The notes under the pieces: model-generated
Told to the model about the DNA's origin: nothing
The model's database searches: none
Seen by the model: only the letters and a program-made list of their open reading frames with translations
NCBI GenBank assembly: GCA_031288395.1
Contig: JAITRM010000012.1
Span: 39,900-103,899, forward strand
Direction: 5' to 3'
Length of the DNA: 64,000 nt
From: Holosporaceae bacterium
GTDB taxonomy: Bacteria > Pseudomonadota > Alphaproteobacteria > UBA3830
In this document: piece after piece, positions 62,649 to 64,000 of the stretch
Position numbering within the stretch: position 1 is the stretch's first letter
Layout: each line of letters opens with the position of its first letter
Position numbers and translations under genes: made by a program

Positions 62649-63944
62649 TCAATTCTCCCGTTTCTTCCGTTTCTTCCGTTTCTTCTTGGCAGGAGTGCTA
62701 CGCTGAAGAGCCTCATGCTTCTCGGCAGAAGTGAGTGGACGGTTTGTGTGTATCCCACAAACACAGCAGTACAACCTTGCATGCGTCTCGTCGTCACTTT
62801 TATGTTTATAGGTTCCGCTTCTGATCAGCGTACATGATGCTCCACAGTATTTGCATTCTAGGCTTTCTTCATTGCTCCTTTTGAGACTCTTTTTTGTGCG
62901 CGGATATAAGTAGTTACCCACGCGAAGAGCAGCCATGCTAGAATTGCGCCTCGCGCCCCCACCACACCCGTCGCATGTGTAAGTGCATGGGCCCAGATCC
63001 GTGAACAGCTTAAAAGAATAAGCTTGGCAATTCGGACAGTACAACCGACCACTTGAATTTGGATCTTCCACGGCCTGGCAACAGAAAAAGCCTTGTCCAA
63101 AGTTTCTCATCTTCAACCCGTTAGGATTTCGTTTCCATTCTACACCTAGTGATGGCGCCAGCCTATTAGCGGTCTTCTTCAAGTTAGCAGTCTTCTTCAA
63201 ATTAGCGGTCTTCTTCAAGTTAGCAGTCTTCTTCAAGTTAGCGGTCTTCTTCAAATTAGCGGTCTTCTTCAAGTTAGCAGTCTTCTTCAAGTTAGCAGTC
63301 TTCTTCAAGTTAGCAGTCTTCTTCAAGGGCAACGACTGGAAGGACGGCGGCGCCTTGGATGACGGCTTACTTGGCAGCAAGAAGGGCGACGGCGCTCCGT
63401 CGAACAACGGACTGAACGGGAAGAGCCACGACGGCGTACTTGATGACGATACACTGTACGGCGGCGTACTTGATGACGATACACTGTACGACGGCGTACT
63501 TGATGACGATACACTGTACGGCGGCGTACTTGATGACGTTACGCTGAACGACGGCATACTTGATGACGTTACGCTGGACGACGGCATACTTGATGACGTT
63601 ACGCTGGACGACGGCGTACTTGATGACGATACACTGTACGGCGGCGTACTTGATGACGTTACGCTGGACGACGGCATACTTGATGACGTTACGCTGGACG
63701 ATGATTGGCTAAAATCGCTTCCTGAATAATCAAAAGCAGATAGATCGCACCAAGAGTAACCGTACCAAGAGTAATCGTACCGGTGGCGATCGTCCCCGGA
63801 TATGGAATCGTCCCCGGATATGGAATTTATCTCATTCAGAGAAATTCCGCTGGAATACCCATCTGCGCCGTCTAATTCTTCCATCCCCAAAGCATTATGC
63901 GAATAGAAACAAAGAATCAGGACCGCCATTATCCTTGCAAACAT
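62649..63944 (-). CDS. Repeat-rich secreted protein with zinc ribbons and a basic NLS-like tail
   Basis: A 431-aa protein unlike anything I recognise. It has a signal peptide (MFARIMAVLILCFYSHNALG), a Ser/Tyr/Asp-rich segment, then nine 10-residue Ser/Pro/Thr repeats (about 81-170, e.g. SSSVTSSSMP, PYSVSSSSTP) and nine copies of the hexapeptide KKTANL (about 206-259). The C-terminal half has two cysteine clusters: FCCQAVED plus YCPNCQAY and TCDGCGG; then ECKYCGASC and YCCVCGIH, each looking like a zinc ribbon. The last 14 residues are PAKKKRKKRKKREN, resembling a monopartite nuclear localisation signal. AAGGA lies six bases before the ATG. It is adjacent to the zinc-ribbon/ftsK genes but likely separately transcribed. 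An effector acting in a host cell is possible; no secretion signal type beyond Sec is seen. Confidence 0.75.
   Translation of the reverse strand: MFARIMAVLILCFYSHNALGMEELDGADGYSSGISLNEINSISGDDSISGDDRHRYDYSWYGYSWCDLSAFDYSGSDFSQSSSSVTSSSMPSSSVTSSSTPPYSVSSSSTPSSSVTSSSMPSSSVTSSSMPSFSVTSSSTPPYSVSSSSTPSYSVSSSSTPPYSVSSSSTPSWLFPFSPLFDGAPSPFLLPSKPSSKAPPSFQSLPLKKTANLKKTANLKKTANLKKTANLKKTANLKKTANLKKTANLKKTANLKKTANRLAPSLGVEWKRNPNGLKMRNFGQGFFCCQAVEDPNSSGRLYCPNCQAYSFKLFTDLGPCTYTCDGCGGGARRNSSMAALRVGNYLYPRTKKSLKRSNEESLECKYCGASCTLIRSGTYKHKSDDETHARLYCCVCGIHTNRPLTSAEKHEALQRSTPAKKKRKKRKKREN
63165..63326 (-). repeat. 18-bp direct repeats (9 copies) encoding KKTANL
   Basis: Nine tandem 18-base units, e.g. forward CTTCTTCAAGTTAGCAGT and variant CTTCTTCAAATTAGCGGT. 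All differences between units are synonymous in the encoded hexapeptide, apart from the terminal unit. Confidence 0.95.
63433..63702 (-). repeat. 30-bp direct repeats (9 copies) encoding Ser/Pro-rich decapeptides
   Basis: Nine tandem 30-base units starting GGCGTACTTGATGACGATAC or close variants on the forward strand. Variants change single residues (SMP/STP, PSS/PPY). They contain no spacer sequences, so this is not a CRISPR array. Confidence 0.95.
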
Positions 63945-64000
63945 ACCAATTCCTTCATCAAAATTTGCGGCAACATATCACCGATTTTTGCCAATTCCAA

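Noticed and set aside
63165..63702. CRISPR-like array
   Set aside because: The repeats are directly adjacent without unique spacers, are multiples of three and lie inside a coding frame with a signal peptide.
63355..63729. Acidic 124-aa open frame on the + strand (GGVLDDDTLY-type repeats)
   Set aside because: It is the antisense of the Ser/Pro repeat tract, arising from the repeat structure; no ribosome site or homologue-like domain.

Overview
The window looks like chromosomal DNA of an alphaproteobacterium, probably a host-associated or intracellular lineage near Holosporales or Rickettsiales. This rests on gene order and family type: ftsE-ftsX-DUF218-plsC, hflK-hflC-degP, ftsK-lolA, the alphaproteobacterial forms of sspB and LolA, and a HemY gene preceded by a small Mic60-like gene. 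The tRNA-His gene encodes G-1 and C73, which argues against the Rhizobiales/Rhodobacterales/Caulobacterales side of the class. Coding density is very high, many genes overlap by 1-13 bases, and no phage, insertion sequence or CRISPR array was seen. Species assignment is inference; no rRNA gene is present.

Layout. 1-3170 (+): 3' part of nrdA, an iron-type superoxide dismutase and a DMT exporter. 3179-7972 (-): a six-gene operon ftsE-ftsX-DUF218-plsC-prfA-prmC. 8024-15856 (mostly -): rpsD, tRNA-Thr, a two-TM protein, a hybrid histidine kinase whose N-terminus resembles tRNA-dependent cyclodipeptide synthases, Smr, RlpA, ClpB without its N-domain, and an odd response regulator. 15967-19226: an XRE regulator with a degenerate S24-like domain, an unknown gene, an outer-membrane barrel protein and a lone DotU/IcmH gene. 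19372-28308: a GT39/GT2 pair, two MFS transporters, a lytic transglycosylase, a YmdB-like phosphoesterase, lptE-holA and a UPF0149/SEC-C protein.

28471-41183 (+): rpsF-rpsR-truB-rpsO-pnp, gatA-gatB, a Mic60-like/HemY cluster, then hflK-hflC-degP. 41213-45305 (-): mnmA, tRNA-Leu, rpoZ, a tandem pair of secreted unknowns and a DD-carboxypeptidase. 45588-56323 (+): the classical rpsB-tsf-pyrH-frr-uppS-cdsA-rseP-bamA-skp-lpxD-fabZ-lpxA block, without dxr. 56395-63944: a small lipoprotein, an orphan secretin, tRNA-His, sspB, lolA, ftsK, a zinc-ribbon protein and a repeat-rich secreted protein with zinc ribbons and a very basic tail.

Most genes serve translation, envelope biogenesis (BamA, Skp, LpxD/A, LptE, LolA, RseP, DegP, PlsC, CdsA, UppS) and division (FtsE/X/K). 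The most unusual items are the CDPS-like sensor kinase with its possible response regulator, the repeat-rich protein with a nuclear-localisation-like tail, the tandem secreted gene pair whose duplication carried along the tail of dacA, and single secretion-system parts (DotU, secretin) without partners in view.
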